A DNA stretch of 64,000 bases from Chromatiales bacterium (ex Bugula neritina AB1) (lineage in GTDB: Bacteria; Pseudomonadota; Gammaproteobacteria; Granulosicoccales; Granulosicoccaceae), in the NCBI GenBank assembly GCA_001730015.1, contig MDLA01000103.1, positions 1 through 64,000 on the forward strand, given 5' to 3'. The position numbers and the translations under genes are program-made. Shown here one piece after another: positions 6,980 through 17,555 of this stretch (positions within the stretch are counted from its first letter, which is position 1; every line of letters begins with the position of its first letter). The notes below the pieces were generated by a model. It did no database searches and was not told the origin of the DNA. It worked only from the letters and a program-made list of their open reading frames with translations.

Positions 6980-8887
6980 TCAGTTTGTAACGGTGAGTTT
7001 TTCTGGAGCTTCGATCTGCTGGCCAGTGAGGAAGGTGTTGATCTGGCGGCTTATGCCTGCTTCGTCAAGACCGCAGTCGGCCAGTAGTTCACCACGGTCG
7101 CCGTGCTCGAAGTAGTTGTTTGGCAGGCCTATATTCAGCACCTTCGCTTCAATGCCCAGACGATGAAGACACTCGTTGATGGCGCTGCCCGCTCCACCGG
7201 ATATGGTGTTTTCCTCGACGGTTATCAAGGTGTCGTGGGTTGCGGCGAGTTTAGCGATGAGCGTTTCGTCGAGTGGCAGTATAAATCGCATATTGGCGAC
7301 AGTGGCACCAAGTGCGGCACCAACGGTTGCGGCAGTGGCAACCATGCTGCCGAAGGCCAGAATTGCGGTGTGGCGTCCGTTTGCGATGATGCTGCCTTTA
7401 CCTATGGGCAGCGTTTGCATTGCTGCCTCTACGGCAACGCCTGGACCGGTACCACGGGGGTAGCGTACAGCGGCCGGGCCGTCGAGCTGCAGGCCAGTAT
7501 AGAGCATCTGGCGGCACTCGTTTTCGTCAGCCGGGGCCATAACCACCATGTTCGGCAGGCAACGTAAAAATGAATAGTCGAAGCTGCCGGCATGGGTTGG
7601 ACCGTCGGGGCCGACCAGGCCTGCGCGATCGATTGCAAACAGCACTGGCAGGTTCTGGATAGCAACGTCGTGCACTATCTGGTCGTACGCACGTTGCATA
7701 AAAGTGGAATATATAGCGACGACGGGCTTCATGCCTTCGCAGGCGAGTCCGGCGGCGAGGGTGACGGAGTGCTGTTCTGCAATGCCAACATCAAAGTAAC
7801 GTTCGGGGAATTTTTGTTCAAATTCGACCAGGCCTGAGCCTTCTCGCATGGCCGGTGTAATTCCGACTACACGTGGATTGGCGGCAGCGATATCGCACAG
7901 CCAGTTACCGAATACTTCGGTGTAGGTGGGGCCTGAGCTTTTGGATTTTGATAGCTTTTGCCCGGTAGATGGATCAAACGGAGTAACCGCGTGTAGTGCC
8001 AGAGCGTCTTCTTCGGCAAATTTATAGCCTTTGCCTTTTTGTGTTACAGCATGCAACAGTAATGGACCGCTGAGTGCATTCAAATTGCTGAGTACCTTGA
8101 CCAGATTGGGCAGATCGTGGCCGTCTACCGGCCCGAAGTATTGAAAACCCAGTTCCTCGAACATGGTGGCCGGTTCTACTATAAAGCCTTTCATGTGCTC
8201 TTCGGTGCGTTTGGCGAATTCCATCACGGGCGGTATGTGCTTGAGAATTCGCTTGCCGCCTTCGCGCGCACCTGTATAGGCGCGGCTGGTGAGAATGCGG
8301 GTGAGGTATTTGTTCAAGGCACCAACATTCGGTGAGATTGACATGTCGTTGTCGTTGAGAATAACCAGCAGGTTGGCTTTCTGATCACCAGCATTGTTGA
8401 GTGCCTCGAAAGCCATGCCGGCGGTTAATGCTCCGTCGCCGATTACCGCTACCACTTTGCGATCTTCCTGCTTGAGGCCGGCTGCCAGGGCCATGCCCAG
8501 TGCGGCGCTGATTGAGGTACTGGAATGGCCGACACCGAAGGTATCGTATTCACTTTCGCTGCGCTTGGGGAACCCGGCCAAACCACCTTTCATGCGCATT
8601 GTGTGCATGCGGTCTTTGCGTCCGGTGAGGATTTTATGGGGGTAGGTTTGATGGCCGACGTCCCACACCAGCCGATCGACGGGCGTGTTGAATACATGGT
8701 GCAAGGCGATAGTCAGTTCCACCGTGCCGAGACTGGCGCCCAGATGCCCGCCGGTTCGAGCCACCGAGTTAACCAGATAGCGGCGCAGCTCGTCAGCGAG
8801 TTCGACCAGCTGGTCACTGGAGAGGTCTTTGAGGTCCCGTGGCTGGTTGATATTATCGAGCAGAGGGAAGTCGGGGGAATCCAACAT
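6980..8887 (-). CDS. dxs: 1-deoxy-D-xylulose-5-phosphate synthase
   Basis: The 635-residue thiamine-diphosphate enzyme condenses pyruvate and glyceraldehyde 3-phosphate, the first step of the MEP isoprenoid pathway. The N-terminal domain has [17 protein letters not shown] and the ThDP motif [20 protein letters not shown]. The middle transketolase domain has [20 protein letters not shown] with the catalytic Glu, and [19 protein letters not shown] follows. Full family length. It lies downstream of ispA, so first-step and prenyl-chain enzymes are coexpressed, as in many gammaproteobacteria. Confidence 0.97.
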   Translation of the reverse strand: MLDSPDFPLLDNINQPRDLKDLSSDQLVELADELRRYLVNSVARTGGHLGASLGTVELTIALHHVFNTPVDRLVWDVGHQTYPHKILTGRKDRMHTMRMKGGLAGFPKRSESEYDTFGVGHSSTSISAALGMALAAGLKQEDRKVVAVIGDGALTAGMAFEALNNAGDQKANLLVILNDNDMSISPNVGALNKYLTRILTSRAYTGAREGGKRILKHIPPVMEFAKRTEEHMKGFIVEPATMFEELGFQYFGPVDGHDLPNLVKVLSNLNALSGPLLLHAVTQKGKGYKFAEEDALALHAVTPFDPSTGQKLSKSKSSGPTYTEVFGNWLCDIAAANPRVVGITPAMREGSGLVEFEQKFPERYFDVGIAEQHSVTLAAGLACEGMKPVVAIYSTFMQRAYDQIVHDVAIQNLPVLFAIDRAGLVGPDGPTHAGSFDYSFLRCLPNMVVMAPADENECRQMLYTGLQLDGPAAVRYPRGTGPGVAVEAAMQTLPIGKGSIIANGRHTAILAFGSMVATAATVGAALGATVANMRFILPLDETLIAKLAATHDTLITVEENTISGGAGSAINECLHRLGIEAKVLNIGLPNNYFEHGDRGELLADCGLDEAGISRQINTFLTGQQIEAPEKLTVTN

Positions 8888-9002
8888 TAGATATCACAGT
8901 TGTTTGCTTTAAATTGGCAGGGAGTGCCTTCGGGACATTATCACTGTCGTCATCACCGCTGGCAAGAACTGCACGGTCACAATAGTAACTGGTTAAAAGT
9001 AA

Positions 9003-9899
9003 CTAGTTAGACCTTGAAACGACAAAGGTTGCCAGAGAACGTAATTCGTCGAAATTTGAGTTGAACCCTGATAAGGAATCGAGGGCGCGATCGCGCTGAT
9101 CCTCCGCGTGCTTTCGTGCGCCGTCGAGCCCGAGTATAGATGGAAAAGTGGGTTTATTCATGGCGATATCAGCGCCTTGTGGTTTGCCTATAACGGTTGT
9201 GTCGGCGACGATATCGAGGATGTCGTCGGCAATCTGGAACGACAGACCCACCGCGTTACCGTATATTCGCAGCCGGTCGATAATTGATTGGTCGGTTTTT
9301 TCGCTGCACATGGCGCCCATAACGACACTGGCGCTAATTAATGCCCCGGTTTTACGCTGGTGCATTTGCTCGAGTTGCTGCAATGTCAGTTGCTGGCCGA
9401 CCGCTTCGAGATCAATAGCCTGACCAGCTGCCATACCTTCTATACCGCTGGCGGTGCCCAGTTCGTTGATCATGTCGATGATCCGCTCCGCTGGCAGCTG
9501 ATTACGTAATGACATCGCCAGTGAAGTGAAAGCCAGCGCTTGCAGAGCATCTCCGGCAAGGATTGCTGCGGCTTCTCCGAATTTGATGTGGCAGGTTGGT
9601 TTGCCACGGCGCAGATCGTCGTCGTCCATGGAGGGGAGATCGTCGTGAACCAGCGAATAGGCGTGCATTAGTTCAATGGCGCAGGCTGGGGAGTCGAGGA
9701 TATCAAGGCTGGCACCGAGTGCTTTGCCGCTTGAGTAAACCAGTGTGGGTCTAACGCGCTTGCCACCATTGAGGGTGGCGTAATGCATGGCAGCTTCAAG
9801 CGAGGTGCCGGTTCGATCGAGGGCTGGCAAGAAGCGTGTGAGCGCGCTGTCTACCCTGGTTCGATATTTCGCCAGACTTGACTGAATTTCGCCAGACAC
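9003..9899 (-). CDS. ispA: (2E,6E)-farnesyl diphosphate synthase
   Basis: The 298-residue trans-prenyltransferase adds two isopentenyl units to dimethylallyl diphosphate. The first aspartate-rich motif is VHDDLPSMDDDDLRRGKPT and the second is FQIADDILDIVADT; NGGKRVRP binds diphosphate. The start is a GTG at 9899 whose G is the last base of the xseB stop (TAGTG), giving tight translational coupling and the normal length of the family. A longer frame running back to 9992 overlaps xseB heavily and is rejected. It feeds ubiquinone, undecaprenyl and related lipids. Confidence 0.95.
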   Translation of the reverse strand: MSGEIQSSLAKYRTRVDSALTRFLPALDRTGTSLEAAMHYATLNGGKRVRPTLVYSSGKALGASLDILDSPACAIELMHAYSLVHDDLPSMDDDDLRRGKPTCHIKFGEAAAILAGDALQALAFTSLAMSLRNQLPAERIIDMINELGTASGIEGMAAGQAIDLEAVGQQLTLQQLEQMHQRKTGALISASVVMGAMCSEKTDQSIIDRLRIYGNAVGLSFQIADDILDIVADTTVIGKPQGADIAMNKPTFPSILGLDGARKHAEDQRDRALDSLSGFNSNFDELRSLATFVVSRSN

Positions 9900-10144
9900 T
9901 ACTCGAAATCTGCCAGTGTGGCGTCGCCGCCGGTTTTGTCTGCCATCAGGATTTTGACTTTTTTCTCTGCTTCGGACAGCGATTGCTGGCAAAACTTGCT
10001 CAGCATCATGCCTCTTTCGAACTGTACCAGTGATTCTTCCAGCGACTGATCCCCGCTTTCGAGGTTTTCGATGAGTGATTCCAGCTCGCCGAGCGCGTCT
10101 TCGAATTTGGTGCTTTTGGGTATGGCTGCAGGTTTTTTGCTCAC
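9899..10144 (-). CDS. xseB: Exodeoxyribonuclease VII small subunit
   Basis: The 81-residue XseB partners XseA to degrade single-stranded DNA. Diagnostic sequence is FEDALGELESLIENLESGDQ followed by LEESLVQFERGMML, an antiparallel helical pair of the expected size. It is the first gene of the xseB-ispA-dxs-folE2 run and overlaps ispA by one base. xseA is not in this window. Confidence 0.95.
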   Translation of the reverse strand: MSKKPAAIPKSTKFEDALGELESLIENLESGDQSLEESLVQFERGMMLSKFCQQSLSEAEKKVKILMADKTGGDATLADFE

Positions 10145-10161
10145 TGGATTTTCCGCTAGGT

Positions 10162-11520
10162 CTATATTTGTTCGAGTGCGTCAGCGAGACGCTTTACGGG
10201 GATGACCTCCAGGCCGTCTATTTTACCCCGCGGTTTGTTTGCATGAGGCACGATTGCGCGTGTTACTCCGTGTTTCGCAGCTTCGGTTAACCGTTCCTGA
10301 CCATTGCTTACCGGCCTGACTTCACCGGATAAACCAACCTCGCCGAAAATTGCCAGTTTGTTGTCGAGGATTATATCTCTGAACGATGAAATCGCCGCAA
10401 TTAGTACGGGCAGGTCAGCTGCGGTTTCCGAGATACGCACACCGCCGACAATATTGATGAAGACATCCTGATCATGCAGTGTAACACTGGCGTGGCGTTG
10501 CAGTACCGCCAGCAGCATGTTCAGGCGATTCTGCTCTAGCCCGAGTGTGACACGACGGGGGTAGCTGCTGTGACTGCCAGTTACCAGTGCCTGTGCTTCA
10601 ACCAGCAACGGTCTGGAGCCTTCACGGGTGACCATGATAACACTGCCCGCGACTGGTTCTTCGTGGCGCGATAGAAATAATGCCGACGGGTTTTTTACCC
10701 CTTTCAAGCCGGTTTCCTCCATAACAAACACACCGAGCTCATTCACTGCACCGAAGCGGTTTTTAATTGCCCGGATCACCCGGTAGCGACTATTGGTATC
10801 GCCTTCAAAATAGAGCACCGTGTCGACCATGTGTTCCAGTACCCGCGGCCCGGCCAGTGCACCTTCCTTGGTTACGTGGCCGACTACAAACATTGCGATA
10901 TTGCTTTGCTTGGCAAAGCGCACCAGGTGTGCGGCCGATTCGCGCACCTGTGCAACAGAGCCTGGAGCTGATTGCATGGCGTCGGTGTAGACCGTCTGGA
11001 TGGAGTCGATGACCATAATTTGTGGTTGATCAGCCCTGGCGTGCGCGGTAATTGATTCAACGCAGGTTTCGGTGAGCAGCCGCAGATTTTTTGCTGGAAG
11101 ACCGAGTCGGCGTGCCCGCAAAGTAACCTGTTGCAGTGATTCTTCACCGGTAACGTAAAGCGATGAATACTCGGCTGAAATTGCCGCCATGCATTGTAAT
11201 AACAGTGTCGATTTACCAATACCCGGATCGCCCCCGATCAAGGTCACCGAGCCTGCAACAATGCCACCCCCCAGCGCCCGGTCGAGCTCTGACAGACCGG
11301 TGCTGCGCCGCGGTTCTACTTCGAGGCTGACGTCTTCAATGGAGGTAACCGTCGATTGGCCGGCGTAGCCCTGGAAGCGCGCCGCGGGTTTATTTGCGCT
11401 AACGACAGCCACGCTTTCTTCAAGAGTATTCCATTCTTCGCAATCAGCGCACTGACCGCTCCATTTAGGCGCGATCGCACCGCAGGCACGGCAGGTATAG
11501 CTGATTTTGGTTTTTGCCAT
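10162..11520 (-). CDS. radA: DNA repair protein RadA
   Basis: The 452-residue RecA-like branch-migration helicase aids recombinational repair. It has the N-terminal four-cysteine zinc finger (CRACGAIAPKWSGQCADC), Walker A GGDPGIGKSTLLLQ near residue 97, Walker B ending MVIDSIQT, the RadA-specific IKNRFGAVNELGVF, and a C-terminal Lon-like domain (VGGVRISETAADLP, IFGEVGLSGEVRPV). It is 17 bases from xseB in the same direction, so it may be cotranscribed with the isoprenoid run. Confidence 0.96.
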   Translation of the reverse strand: MAKTKISYTCRACGAIAPKWSGQCADCEEWNTLEESVAVVSANKPAARFQGYAGQSTVTSIEDVSLEVEPRRSTGLSELDRALGGGIVAGSVTLIGGDPGIGKSTLLLQCMAAISAEYSSLYVTGEESLQQVTLRARRLGLPAKNLRLLTETCVESITAHARADQPQIMVIDSIQTVYTDAMQSAPGSVAQVRESAAHLVRFAKQSNIAMFVVGHVTKEGALAGPRVLEHMVDTVLYFEGDTNSRYRVIRAIKNRFGAVNELGVFVMEETGLKGVKNPSALFLSRHEEPVAGSVIMVTREGSRPLLVEAQALVTGSHSSYPRRVTLGLEQNRLNMLLAVLQRHASVTLHDQDVFINIVGGVRISETAADLPVLIAAISSFRDIILDNKLAIFGEVGLSGEVRPVSNGQERLTEAAKHGVTRAIVPHANKPRGKIDGLEVIPVKRLADALEQI

Positions 11521-11607
11521 TGTTAGCGGTTTCGCGACTGGAACCGGCTATTGTACCTGTAGCCCCGGCGAAGTGGCACTGCTTACGAAAACTTCGGCGT
11601 GTTTGCC

Positions 11608-12945
11608 TTACGATTGCAGTGAATCGCGCATTTTTGCACCGGTCAGCTCGACATCACTGTTAGCGCGAGGCTGGTAGTTGGCTATGGGTGCATCGATTCG
11701 AGCCAGTTGCACCACATTGCCTCGTACCTGTGTGATTTCAATCGGTCGGCCGTTGATAATAAAACAGGCGCCTTTCTCTGGAATGTTCTGCAAGTGCTCC
11801 AGGACCAGGCCATTAAGTGTTTTTGGTCCCTCTGTGGGCAGGTCCCAGTTCAGTTCCCGATTCAGCTCGCGTATTGAGATACTGCCCTGCACCGTGTAGG
11901 TGCCATCTTGCATCGGGACGATATCGCGCAGTTTTTCGTTATGAGAGGGGTCACTGGTGAATTCACCGACAATCTCTTCAAGAATATCTTCAATCGTTAT
12001 CAGGCCCTGAATGTCGCCGTATTCGTCGACAACCAGCCCTATCCGTTTTTTCTGCTGCTGAAAGTTCAGTAGTTGCAGGGTGACCGGTGTTGCTTCCGGG
12101 ATGAAATAGGCATCGCGTACATTGCTTTCGACATAGGCCTGGGTGAGTTTCTGGCCTTTCAGCACGTTCAGCATACGGCGCAGATAGATAAAACCCACGA
12201 CGTTATCGATATCCTCACGGAAAACCGGCATTCTGCTGTGGCCGCTCTGCCCGAGTTTGTTGACGATATCTGGCCATGGCTGGTTTAGATCGATTCCTTC
12301 GATCTCGTTGCGCGGCACCATGATTTCATCAACGGTTACTTTTTCGAGATCAAGAATATTCAAAAGCATGCGCTGATGGCGCTCGGGAATCATGTCTCCG
12401 GCTTCATCGACAACCGTGCGAAGTTCTTCGCTGTTGAGTTTATCGTTGTTGCCGCTTTGCCGGGAGTCTACGCCGAACTGCAGCAGCAGCCGGTTGACCA
12501 GTGAGTTGATCAGATAAACCAGCGGCCAGGCGATGCGCATGAGCGGGGTGTAGATGTGGGCTGCAATGAACGCCAGTTTTTCGCTTTGCAGGGTGGCGAG
12601 CGTTTTCGGCAGTACTTCGGCAAATACCAGAATTACAATGGTTAATAAACCGGTGACGATGGCAATGCCTTTGTCGCCCCAGATACTGATAGCCAGTAGT
12701 GTTGCCAGTGCGGACGCAAGTATATTGACAAAGTTGTTGCCGAGCAGTATCAGGCCGATAAGCCGGTCGGGTTTTTCAAGCAGTGCGGCGGCTTTGATTG
12801 CGCCACTGTGACCGTTTTTGGCAAGGTTGCGCAGACGATAGCGATTGAGCGTCATGAGGGCCGTCTCCGACCCGGAGAAAAATCCTGATAGCGCGATAAG
12901 TAAAACGAGCACGAAAAACAGCGCGCCGGAATGAACGTTGTTCAA
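11608..12945 (-). CDS. CNNM/CorC-family membrane protein (CorB/YfjD type)
   Basis: The 445-residue protein has the YfjD/CorB layout: an N-terminal DUF21 (CNNM) membrane domain of about four spans (LFFVLVLLIALSGFFSGSET, LIGLILLGNNFVNILASALA, IVTGLLTIVILVFAEVLPKT), a CBS pair (VDEIMVPRNEIEGI, IGLVVDEYGDIQGLITIEDI) and a C-terminal CorC_HlyC domain. Relatives are linked to magnesium or other divalent cation export. Next to it lies ypjD and then ffh, the usual order in gammaproteobacteria. A gene symbol is withheld because paralogues are hard to tell apart. Confidence 0.9.
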   Translation of the reverse strand: MNNVHSGALFFVLVLLIALSGFFSGSETALMTLNRYRLRNLAKNGHSGAIKAAALLEKPDRLIGLILLGNNFVNILASALATLLAISIWGDKGIAIVTGLLTIVILVFAEVLPKTLATLQSEKLAFIAAHIYTPLMRIAWPLVYLINSLVNRLLLQFGVDSRQSGNNDKLNSEELRTVVDEAGDMIPERHQRMLLNILDLEKVTVDEIMVPRNEIEGIDLNQPWPDIVNKLGQSGHSRMPVFREDIDNVVGFIYLRRMLNVLKGQKLTQAYVESNVRDAYFIPEATPVTLQLLNFQQQKKRIGLVVDEYGDIQGLITIEDILEEIVGEFTSDPSHNEKLRDIVPMQDGTYTVQGSISIRELNRELNWDLPTEGPKTLNGLVLEHLQNIPEKGACFIINGRPIEITQVRGNVVQLARIDAPIANYQPRANSDVELTGAKMRDSLQS

Positions 12946-13040
12946 GAAGGGTGTGGATCCAGGCCCAGAGTGGTTTGATATAAGTATAGCTTGCTGAATG
13001 CGCTGTCAAGCCTTGCGCAATTGCAAGCTGCCGGTAATGC

Positions 13041-13859
13041 TCAGGCCAGAATAACCTCAAGTACAAATTTACTGCCGAAATACCCCAGTACCAGCGAGGC
13101 GTAGGAGATAGTTGTCATTAAGGCGGCTTTCTGGCCGCGCCAGCCCCAGCACAGCTGGCCGATCAGCAGCACGGCAAGTATTCCCCAGGCAAACAGAGAC
13201 AATGTGGTTTTGTGTACCAGCCGCTGGGCGAATAGATCGTCGAGGAATACAAATCCGCTCAGCAAGGCCAGTGACAGCAGTAGAAAGCTGGCAACAAGCA
13301 ACTGGAAGAGTACAGTCTCCATTACTTTTAGTGGCGGCAGGGCGCGCAATAGACCGCCCGGTCGGCGATTATGCAGACGTCTGTCTTGTAGTGATACGAG
13401 CAGCGATTGCCCTGCGGCGATTGTGAGTAAGGCGTAAGCCACAATTGAAATGAGCACGTGCCAGCGCACTTCGGTGCTGACTGTGCTGAAATTGCCCTTG
13501 AATACAAGCGATAACGCGAGAGTTAACGCGCTGACCGGAAATAGAATCAGGCCCAGATTCAGCACTGGCCGGCCTATGTTAAGCAACAGGACAATAACGG
13601 TGGTGACCCATGCAGTGACAGAAAGCGCATTGAAAAACCCCAGATTCAATCCGTGGCTTTGGTAAAATGAGCTGATCAGCATCAGGGTATGCAGCGCCGC
13701 AGCCGCCATGCCAAGCTGCCAGATGGTTGAGCGGCTGACGGAACCGGCACTATCTGTTTGGGGTGTGGCTACTGTCCGGTAGAGCAGCACGGCGCTCATC
13801 AGGTAACAGCCGATGGCTGCCAAACCCGTTAATTGACTGCCGATCGTTGTCAGTTGCAT
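13041..13859 (-). CDS. ypjD: CcsA-like inner membrane protein YpjD
   Basis: The 272-residue integral membrane protein resembles CcsA/CcmF-type cytochrome assembly proteins. About eight hydrophobic spans are visible, among them LTGLAAIGCYLMSAVLLYRT, WVTTVIVLLLNIGRPVLNLG and HVLISIVAYALLTIAAGQSL. A late HKTTLSLFAWGILAVLL segment has the conserved His. Its position divergent from ffh and beside a CorB-type gene matches E. coli ypjD/corE neighbourhoods. In E. coli this pair was connected to magnesium/cobalt efflux rather than haem; the role here is unproved. Confidence 0.85.
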   Translation of the reverse strand: MQLTTIGSQLTGLAAIGCYLMSAVLLYRTVATPQTDSAGSVSRSTIWQLGMAAAALHTLMLISSFYQSHGLNLGFFNALSVTAWVTTVIVLLLNIGRPVLNLGLILFPVSALTLALSLVFKGNFSTVSTEVRWHVLISIVAYALLTIAAGQSLLVSLQDRRLHNRRPGGLLRALPPLKVMETVLFQLLVASFLLLSLALLSGFVFLDDLFAQRLVHKTTLSLFAWGILAVLLIGQLCWGWRGQKAALMTTISYASLVLGYFGSKFVLEVILA

Positions 13860-14075
13860 GGTGTCATTGTAATCAGCTGATGATCTCTGGCGATAAGCAT
13901 AGTAACAGACGATTCGCGGCTTGAGTTGATTCGGCTGCTGCAGTTCGCTTGATAATCACCCATAATAGCCTCAAGAATAAGCCAATAGCGCAAATCGACC
14001 GTAGTTGTAATTGATGGACGCGCTCAACGGTCCGGCTGCAACAACTTTAGCGCAGCGATCATATAGAGTAATTGC

Positions 14076-15434
14076 ATGTTTGAAAATTTAAGCGAGAGAT
14101 TAGGCCGCACGGTTAAGAATCTGCGTGGTCAGGGGCGTCTGACCGAGCAGAATATTAAGGACGCGCTGCGTGAAGTGCGTATGGCGTTGCTCGAGGCGGA
14201 TGTTGCCTTGCCGGTGGTTAAGCAGCTTATCGATACCATTCGCGATAAAGCTCTCGGTCAGGAAGTGATTGGCAGCTTGTCACCGGGACAGGCGTTTATC
14301 AAGGTGGTTAACGATGAGCTAGTCCGGATTATGGGCGAGCACTCTGAAAGCCTGGATCTCTCTGCGCAACCACCTGCCGTGATTCTGATGGCGGGCCTGC
14401 AGGGTTCGGGTAAAACAACCTCGACCGGCAAGCTCGCGCTGCGCTTGAAAGAGCGTGAGAAACGCAAAGTGATGGTCGTCAGCTGTGACGTCTACCGCCC
14501 TGCTGCAATTACCCAGTTGAAGAAAATTGCCGGTGATGTCGGCGTAGACTTCTTTCAGAGCGAGCCTGAGCAGTCGCCGCTGGATATAGCCAACGCGGCT
14601 CTGGATCACGCGAAGAAGCAATTCGCTGATGTATTGATTGTAGATACCGCGGGCAGGCTTGCGATCGATGCCGATATGATGGCGGAGATCAAAGCGCTGA
14701 ATGCTGCACTGAATCCGGTGGAAACGCTGTTCGTTGTTGACAGTATGACCGGTCAGGATGCCGCAACCACGGCTAAGGCATTTGGCGAGGCGCTGCCTTT
14801 AACCGGTGTCATTCTGACAAAAACTGATGGTGATGCGCGCGGTGGGGCAGCCTTATCGGTTCGCATGGTCACCGGCAAGCCGATCAAGTTCGTCGGCGCT
14901 GGTGAGAAAATGGCGGCGCTGGAGGCTTTTCATCCGGATCGGGTGGCATCACGCATTCTGGGCATGGGTGATGTTGTCAGTCTGGTTGAAGAGGTACAGG
15001 AGAAGGTCGATCATCAGAAGGCTGAAAAGCTTGCCCGCAAAATGCAAAAGGGCAAAAATTTTGATATGTCTGATCTGCGCGATCAAATGGAACAGATGCA
15101 GAACATGGGCGGTATGGCGTCGTTAATCGACAAGCTGCCGGGCGCTGCGAATCTGCCTGAGGGGGTAAAGAACCAGGCGAATGACACCGAAATTCGCCGT
15201 ACCATTGCGATTATAAATTCCATGACACCACATGAGCGTAAATTCCCCGCGGTTATCAAAGGTTCGCGTAAGCGTCGTATCGCCAATGGATCAGGTGTGC
15301 AGGTTCAGGATATAAACAAGCTGATGAAGCAGCACGCCCAGATGAGCAAGATGATGAAAAAAATGGCCAAGGGCGGTATGAAAAAAATGATGCGGAGCAT
15401 GCAGGGGCAGATGCCGCCGGGAATGGGAATGTAG
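14076..15434 (+). CDS. ffh: Signal recognition particle protein Ffh
   Basis: The 452-residue SRP GTPase binds 4.5S RNA and signal sequences and hands ribosomes to FtsY. The N domain (MFENLSERLGRTVKNLRGQG) is followed by the G domain with Walker A GLQGSGKTTSTGKLALRLKE, DVYRPAAITQLKK, VDTAGR and TKTDGDARGGAALS. The M domain carries RRIANGSGVQVQDINKLMKQ and a methionine-rich tail ending MPPGMGM. It is divergent from ypjD, with 216 bases between for promoters, and followed by the rpsP operon. Confidence 0.97.
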   Translation: MFENLSERLGRTVKNLRGQGRLTEQNIKDALREVRMALLEADVALPVVKQLIDTIRDKALGQEVIGSLSPGQAFIKVVNDELVRIMGEHSESLDLSAQPPAVILMAGLQGSGKTTSTGKLALRLKEREKRKVMVVSCDVYRPAAITQLKKIAGDVGVDFFQSEPEQSPLDIANAALDHAKKQFADVLIVDTAGRLAIDADMMAEIKALNAALNPVETLFVVDSMTGQDAATTAKAFGEALPLTGVILTKTDGDARGGAALSVRMVTGKPIKFVGAGEKMAALEAFHPDRVASRILGMGDVVSLVEEVQEKVDHQKAEKLARKMQKGKNFDMSDLRDQMEQMQNMGGMASLIDKLPGAANLPEGVKNQANDTEIRRTIAIINSMTPHERKFPAVIKGSRKRRIANGSGVQVQDINKLMKQHAQMSKMMKKMAKGGMKKMMRSMQGQMPPGMGM

Positions 15435-15803
15435 TTTTCGGACGGGCTCGGGAGGTCGGCGCGCGTAGCGACGGTGAGCGATTCTGAAGCAGAAATTTTG
15501 TCGGTATGAGGCGAGCGGTTGTTCGCACTCAACATATAAAGATCCGACAAGACCTCGCTGGAAACATCGCACCTGCAGTTAATCATTTGTTCACGAACTG
15601 TCCGGCGGTTGCGAAGTGGGCGCGAAATTCGCCTTTGCAGACAGTAAATTCGCGTCATAAGTCAGTAATTTTGCATCCTGCTGCATTTTATTTGCCTGAG
15701 GGCTTCAAATAGCCCCGTTTTGTTGTATAGTTAGCGGTTTTCCCCAGCCAGTTTGCTCAGCGATAGCTGTGAGGGCAACTGGAAACTTTGTCCGGATAAA
15801 ATA
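15435..15803. other. ffh-rpsP intergenic region
   Basis: 369 bases with no coding sequence. It holds a hairpin at 15700-15724 and, just after it, TTCAAA and TATAGT 16 bases apart (15705-15710 and 15727-15732 region), a plausible rpsP promoter overlapping the hairpin. A longer upstream frame for rpsP is rejected in favour of ATG at 15804. Confidence 0.5.
15700..15724 (+). terminator. Probable ffh terminator
   Basis: GGGCT at 15700 pairs with AGCCC at 15711, with a six-base loop, followed by CGTTTTGTT. The stem is short but GC-rich with a partial U-tract. It could instead act as an attenuator for the rpsP operon. Confidence 0.5.
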
Positions 15804-16067
15804 ATGGTCACAGTAAGACTGTCGCGCGGTGGCGCGAAGAAGAAGCCTTTTTATCAGATCGTCGTTACGGATAGCCGTAATCGTCGGGATGGTAGATACA
15901 TTGAGCGTTTGGGTTTTTATAACCCGATGACTCGCAATGAACATGAAGAATCACTTCGAATTGATCTGGATCGGATCGATTACTGGCTGGGCACGGGTGC
16001 ACAGTTGTCAGATCGTGTTGCCAAACTGGTCAAAACCAAGCGGGACGCTGATAAAGCTGCAGCCTGA
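15804..16067 (+). CDS. rpsP: 30S ribosomal protein S16
   Basis: The 87-residue S16 is an assembly protein of the small subunit. The start [20 protein letters not shown] is standard, followed by [14 protein letters not shown] and [23 protein letters not shown] at 15804 is chosen on family length; an in-frame start 51 bases upstream would add an unrelated 17 residues. It heads the rpsP-rimM-trmD-rplS operon. Confidence 0.96.
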   Translation: MVTVRLSRGGAKKKPFYQIVVTDSRNRRDGRYIERLGFYNPMTRNEHEESLRIDLDRIDYWLGTGAQLSDRVAKLVKTKRDADKAAA

Positions 16068-16168
16068 GTAATTTGACTGGTCTGCGTTAGCTCAAGCCGG
16101 TTTCCCGGATAAGTTTTCAGATCGCAGAAAGATCTGGCGCGGCTGACCAGCTCAGGCGGTGAAACTGA

Positions 16169-16702
16169 GTGAACTCCACAGAAATAACGCCAGCGGAATC
16201 GCAGTCTCGCGACATTACGCTAGGCAAAATCTCAGCACCTTTCGGGGTAAGGGGCTGGACTAAAGTCACGTCTTTTACCACGCCACCTGAGAGGTTACTC
16301 GATTATAAAAAATGGAGGCTGGTGCAGCGGGGTGGAGAAAAATCTCTGACGGTGTTGCAAGGCAGGATCCATGGAAAATTTCTGGTTGTTCTGTTTGAAG
16401 GCTTGAGCGACAGAGACGACGTCGCAAAACTGACTAATGCAACGGTTGTGGTAACCAGGGAAGATTTACCTCCCGTTGATGAAGGCGATTATTACTGGGC
16501 AGATTTGATTGGTCTGGAAGTACAGACTACGAACGGAATAAAGTTGGGCAAAATAAGCAGCCTGATGGAAACAGGCGCTAATGATGTGTTGGTAATTTCA
16601 GGGGACCGTGAGCGATTGGTGCCCTGGGTAATGGATGATGTTGTGGTGAGTGTGGATCTGGACAGCCGTTTTCTGGTGGTTGACTGGGATCCGGACTTCT
16701 AG
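16169..16702 (+). CDS. rimM: Ribosome maturation factor RimM
   Basis: The 177-residue RimM binds S19 and helps mature the 30S head. The N-terminal barrel has [20 protein letters not shown], and the PRC-barrel half has [16 protein letters not shown], then GANDVLVI and [15 protein letters not shown]. The start is GTG at 16169 (GTGAACTCC) behind AGGCGG. The gap to trmD is 10 bases. Normal operon position after rpsP. Confidence 0.95.
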   Translation: MNSTEITPAESQSRDITLGKISAPFGVRGWTKVTSFTTPPERLLDYKKWRLVQRGGEKSLTVLQGRIHGKFLVVLFEGLSDRDDVAKLTNATVVVTREDLPPVDEGDYYWADLIGLEVQTTNGIKLGKISSLMETGANDVLVISGDRERLVPWVMDDVVVSVDLDSRFLVVDWDPDF

Positions 16703-16712
16703 TGACTGCAGG

Positions 16713-17504
16713 ATGAACGCTGCTGTCAATATAGCGGTGTCGGTTGTGACGCTTTTCCCGGATCTGGTTGGTGCTGTTGTAGCCGCCGGAGTGACGGGCC
16801 GGGCTGTCGATAACGGTCTGTTGCAGTTGTCGTGCGTGAATCCGCGTGACCATGCGACAGATCAACACCGCCGGGTTGATGATCGCCCGTATGGTGGTGG
16901 GCCGGGTATGGTGATGCAGCCACAACCTCTGTCGGCAGCTATTGCAGCTGCGAAGACAGAAAACGGGAAATATACTAAGGCTTCGCCGGTTGTTATTTAT
17001 TTAAGCCCGCAAGGCGAAAAGCTTGACCACAAGCTGGTGCTGGAGTTAGCGGGTTACGAGAATCTGGTGTTGTTGGCCGGTCGTTACGAGGGAGTCGACG
17101 AGCGGGTAATTGAATTGCTGGTTGATCGTGAGATATCGATCGGCGATTACGTGTTGAGTGGCGGTGAGCTGGCGTCAATGGTGGTTGTAGATGCACTAGC
17201 GAGGCAGATTCCCGGAGTGCTGGGTCATGATGATTCGGCAGCTCAGGATTCATTTGCCGGGCAGGGGTTGCTGGATTGCCCTCATTACACACGCCCGGAG
17301 CATTATGGAAACAAGTCGGTGCCAGCGGTACTGGCAAGCGGTGACCACAAGGCAATTGCCCGATGGCGGCGGCAGCAATCGTTAGGCCGAACGTGGCAGC
17401 GACGGCCGGAATTGCTCGATAACATCGAGCTGAGCAAAGATGACAAGCGTCTGTTGCAACAGTATATGGACGCGCAGAATACGGGAGATCCGGCTGACAG
17501 CTGA
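16713..17504 (+). CDS. trmD: tRNA (guanine-N1)-methyltransferase
   Basis: The 263-residue SPOUT methyltransferase makes m1G37 in tRNA and prevents frameshifting. Motifs are [39 protein letters not shown], the knot region [15 protein letters not shown] and [20 protein letters not shown], then [22 protein letters not shown] at 16713, preceded by GCAGGA, is chosen; the frame extends upstream into rimM without family similarity. Confidence 0.96.
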   Translation: MNAAVNIAVSVVTLFPDLVGAVVAAGVTGRAVDNGLLQLSCVNPRDHATDQHRRVDDRPYGGGPGMVMQPQPLSAAIAAAKTENGKYTKASPVVIYLSPQGEKLDHKLVLELAGYENLVLLAGRYEGVDERVIELLVDREISIGDYVLSGGELASMVVVDALARQIPGVLGHDDSAAQDSFAGQGLLDCPHYTRPEHYGNKSVPAVLASGDHKAIARWRRQQSLGRTWQRRPELLDNIELSKDDKRLLQQYMDAQNTGDPADS

Positions 17505-17555
17505 AGGCCGGGTTAGACAAAATATAACGACAACCACGCGAATTGGAGTGGAGTG

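Noticed and set aside
9900..9992. Longer ispA start
   Set aside because: The extra residues are antisense-free overlap with xseB in another frame and unlike any IspA; GTG at 9899 gives family length.
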